Source: a virus. From it: DNA of 30,739 nt. Both the position numbers and the translations under genes were made by a program. Location of the stretch: positions 1-30,739 of IMG/VR virus record IMGVR_UViG_3300008267_000914, one strand, 5' to 3'. The notes under the pieces are model-generated. The model was not told the DNA's origin, did no database searches, and saw only the letters and a program-made list of their open reading frames with translations. Shown piece by piece: positions 29,461-30,739 of the stretch. Numbering within the stretch: the stretch's first letter is position 1; every line of letters starts with the position of its first letter.

Positions 29461-30232
29461 CAATCGAAGCAAGAACCTCAGCAGGTGTACGCTCGACTTT
29501 TAGTCTGCGGAAAAACTCTTTCGGTTGTTCTTCTAGCAACTGAAGGAAGTCTGCATAGTCTGCTTTATTCAATCCGCGAAACTCAATCGCGTCACGATAC
29601 ATCTTTGCAGTTGTTTTCTGTGCTTTGTCTTTAGATAATGCACCGCTTTTAAGTACCTTAGGCTCTTGTGGTACATCTTTTAGAATGATGTTATAGATAA
29701 AGCCGTGAACGTTATAGCCAAGTTGCTGTAGTGCCCACCAATAGCGTGAAATCTGACGATCCATGTCTGAATTTTTATCAAATATATCAATACTAGCTGT
29801 TGTTTTATGATCCACGAACCAGATATGACCGTCCTCATCTTCAACAATTAGATCAATCGTACCTGTATAGTTTGTGTTATCGTCTAGTTGTACCGAAAAT
29901 GGAACTTCTACACCGCGAACTGTCCATGTATCATCAAATCCATATGTTGCGATGTAGTTTGTACATACACCTGTCGCAAGTTCAATCATATCTTGCAGTT
30001 GCATCTCGTCTAAACCTTCGGAATTGTCCATGATGTAAACGCGCATGGCTTCGATAGCATCTAATGCTCTGCGGTCACTGTACCAAAGCTCTAAAAACTT
30101 ATGGATCGCTGAACCAATCGTTAGTTTTTCATTACGTTGTTTTGGTTCTAAGTTTTGATTCCAAGCGTAGTCATAACGCTTGCGGCATCTAAGGAAATCC
30201 GTAATTTCTGTACCGCGAAAGTCTGTTTTCAT
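29447..30232 (-). CDS. PD-(D/E)XK nuclease, Cas4/RecB-like
   Basis: 261 residues from ATG 30232 (AAAGGGGCGA eight bases upstream; the frame extends to a GTG at 30280 without a ribosome site). Features: EITDFLRCRKRYDYAWNQNL (family N-terminal helix), GSAIHKFLELW, then core GTIDLIVEDEDGHIWFVDHKTT with D127, D141, K143 as the D...DxK catalytic set, and DRQISRYWWALQQLG (QxxxY motif). This is the RecB-like exonuclease fold; phage members process DNA ends in recombination or degrade host DNA. A single Cys (C16) near the N-terminus and no C-terminal Cys triplet, so the Fe-S cluster of Cas4 is probably absent. Heads the small-gene chain. Confidence 0.82.
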   Translation of the reverse strand: MKTDFRGTEITDFLRCRKRYDYAWNQNLEPKQRNEKLTIGSAIHKFLELWYSDRRALDAIEAMRVYIMDNSEGLDEMQLQDMIELATGVCTNYIATYGFDDTWTVRGVEVPFSVQLDDNTNYTGTIDLIVEDEDGHIWFVDHKTTASIDIFDKNSDMDRQISRYWWALQQLGYNVHGFIYNIILKDVPQEPKVLKSGALSKDKAQKTTAKMYRDAIEFRGLNKADYADFLQLLEEQPKEFFRRLKVERTPAEVLASIDESL

Positions 30233-30266
30233 ATTATCGCCCCTTTGTTTTTCCTGCTCGTTTAAC

Positions 30267-30280
30267 GTAACACGTAACAC
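30267..30280. repeat. Tandem GTAACAC x2
   Basis: Two head-to-tail copies of GTAACAC, 34-48 bases upstream of the nuclease start on the - strand, in an 86-base gap that also contains the hairpin at 30302-30319. A possible operator-like site; no clear promoter boxes flank it. Confidence 0.35.
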
Positions 30281-30301
30281 GGTTTAAATCAAGCATTTTT
30301 T

Positions 30302-30319
30302 AGACCGCCGAAGCGGTCT
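30302..30319 (-). terminator. Stem-loop at end of small gene (UUCG loop)
   Basis: AGACCGC (read leftward, 30319-30313) and GCGGTCT (30308-30302) form a perfect 7-bp stem closed by TTCG, a very stable loop, overlapping the stop codon of the gene at 30319. Downstream on the - strand are A residues rather than T, so it is more likely an mRNA-stabilising or attenuation hairpin than a full terminator. Confidence 0.5.
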
Positions 30320-30504
30320 TATTCCGTAAATTCTTTAGGTATTTTGTTCATTAATTCCTTAATACCTTCATACAGCTCTAAATAAATTTCTGCATTGTCT
30401 GCATCTTCTTCATCAATGTGTGCAATGAACTCATCTAATCGTACTTTCGATCTGCGCAGGTCGACGTATGTTTTTCTAAGTGGATGTATTCTAGGTAGTG
30501 CCAT
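30319..30504 (-). CDS. Unknown 61-residue protein after dUTPase
   Basis: I place the start at ATG 30504, where AGGAGGGA lies seven bases upstream; the frame extends further into the dUTPase gene without a ribosome site. MALPRIHPLRKTYVDLRRSKVRLDEFIAHIDEEDADNAEIYLELYEGIKELMNKIPKEF: basic start, then two acidic helices. Overlaps the dUTPase gene by 14 bases. No family recognised. Confidence 0.6.
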   Translation of the reverse strand: MALPRIHPLRKTYVDLRRSKVRLDEFIAHIDEEDADNAEIYLELYEGIKELMNKIPKEFTE

Positions 30505-30739
30505 GACTGATCCCTCCTGTCGATCCGAAACCATTTGCTCCGCGTGATGTGTCGTCCAAGTTATCCACAATTTCCCCATCGATCTGTGCATAAGGTAGAA
30601 CAACTAACTGTGCAATGCGATCACCTACAGCAACATGAAACGGTTCATCGCCGTAATTAAACAAGCGAACAACCATCTGACCTCTGTATCCATTATCAAT
30701 CGTGCCATGAAAGGCGTGAATGTCATGCTTAAACATCAA
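30491..30739 (-). CDS. dut: dUTPase, trimeric type, partial (5' end beyond window)
   Basis: The last 81-82 residues of a trimeric dUTPase: GTIDNGYRGQMVVRLFN (motif III, with the uracil-pocket hairpin and Tyr), VGDRIAQLVVLP (motif IV) and the C-terminal motif V RGANGFGSTGG that closes over the substrate. Converts dUTP to dUMP and PPi, preventing uracil in DNA and feeding dUMP to ThyX. Full members have about 140-150 residues, so some 60 N-terminal residues with motifs I and II lie outside the window. First visible gene of the leftward operon. Confidence 0.92.
   Translation of the reverse strand: MMFKHDIHAFHGTIDNGYRGQMVVRLFNYGDEPFHVAVGDRIAQLVVLPYAQIDGEIVDNLDDTSRGANGFGSTGGISHGTT

Noticed and set aside
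1-30739. tRNA genes, insertion sequences, integrase or attachment site
   Set aside because: No cloverleaf with CCA-type end, transposase motif, recombinase motif or att-like direct repeat was seen on either strand.

Overview
The window looks like a 30.7-kb internal piece of a virulent-type, short-tailed (podovirus-like) dsDNA phage of a low-GC Gram-positive (Bacillota) host. This is inferred from strong AGGAGG-type ribosome sites, a sigma-A-like promoter, a BhlA-type holin with an amidase endolysin, and a virion set built on a two-part tail tube (adaptor plus large nozzle), a beta-helix tailspike and two giant internal proteins. There is no tape measure, sheath, integrase, repressor, tRNA or CRISPR.

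Left arm (+ strand, 1-16934), virion and lysis genes: the 3' end of a probable portal gene; a chain of tiny overlapping Lys-rich ORFs ending at a terminator (760-789), followed at once by a promoter (793-821); acidic scaffold-like protein, decoration-like protein, major capsid protein; small proteins and a fibre-like protein; head-tail adaptor; tail nozzle; pectate-lyase-fold tailspike; a Gln-rich internal protein whose 5' end is in another frame; a 1400-residue polyvalent internal protein carrying a zincin HEVGH motif; then holin, amidase and a second holin-like gene. Hairpins after the capsid gene, after 4346-4693 and after the tailspike may step down expression.

A bidirectional terminator (16936-16966) separates this from the right arm (- strand, 30739-17010), which is read leftward. 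From the right edge: dUTPase, a small protein, a PD-(D/E)XK nuclease, a run of nine small overlapping genes, a 41-residue zinc-finger gene, a small protein, a RecA/Sak4-like ATPase, a small protein, a DUF669-like ssDNA-binding protein, a zinc-finger/TOPRIM/MCM-like primase-helicase, family A DNA polymerase, C5-cytosine methyltransferase, an unknown, a DpdA-like tRNA-guanine-transglycosylase homologue, a YhhQ-family queuosine-precursor transporter, a RuvC-like resolvase, a CxxC protein, ThyX and a MazG-like protein. The logic is replication and recombination, nucleotide supply, and chemical disguise of phage DNA (probably 7-deazaguanine by salvage, plus 5-methylcytosine).

The most novel signal is in 27931-29329: eight copies of a 16-19 base sequence (coding-strand consensus GGAGGATGATGCGGAATGA) that sits exactly at consecutive gene junctions. 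It supplies a Shine-Dalgarno sequence, an Asp-Ala-Glu C-terminus and an overlapping stop/start. One copy is kept where the upstream gene does not read the Asp-Ala-Glu frame, so selection or copying acts on the DNA/RNA sequence rather than on the peptide. Also notable are the TOPRIM-MCM fusion, the minimal dpdA-yhhQ pair, the frame break near 9364-9425 and several micro-genes.
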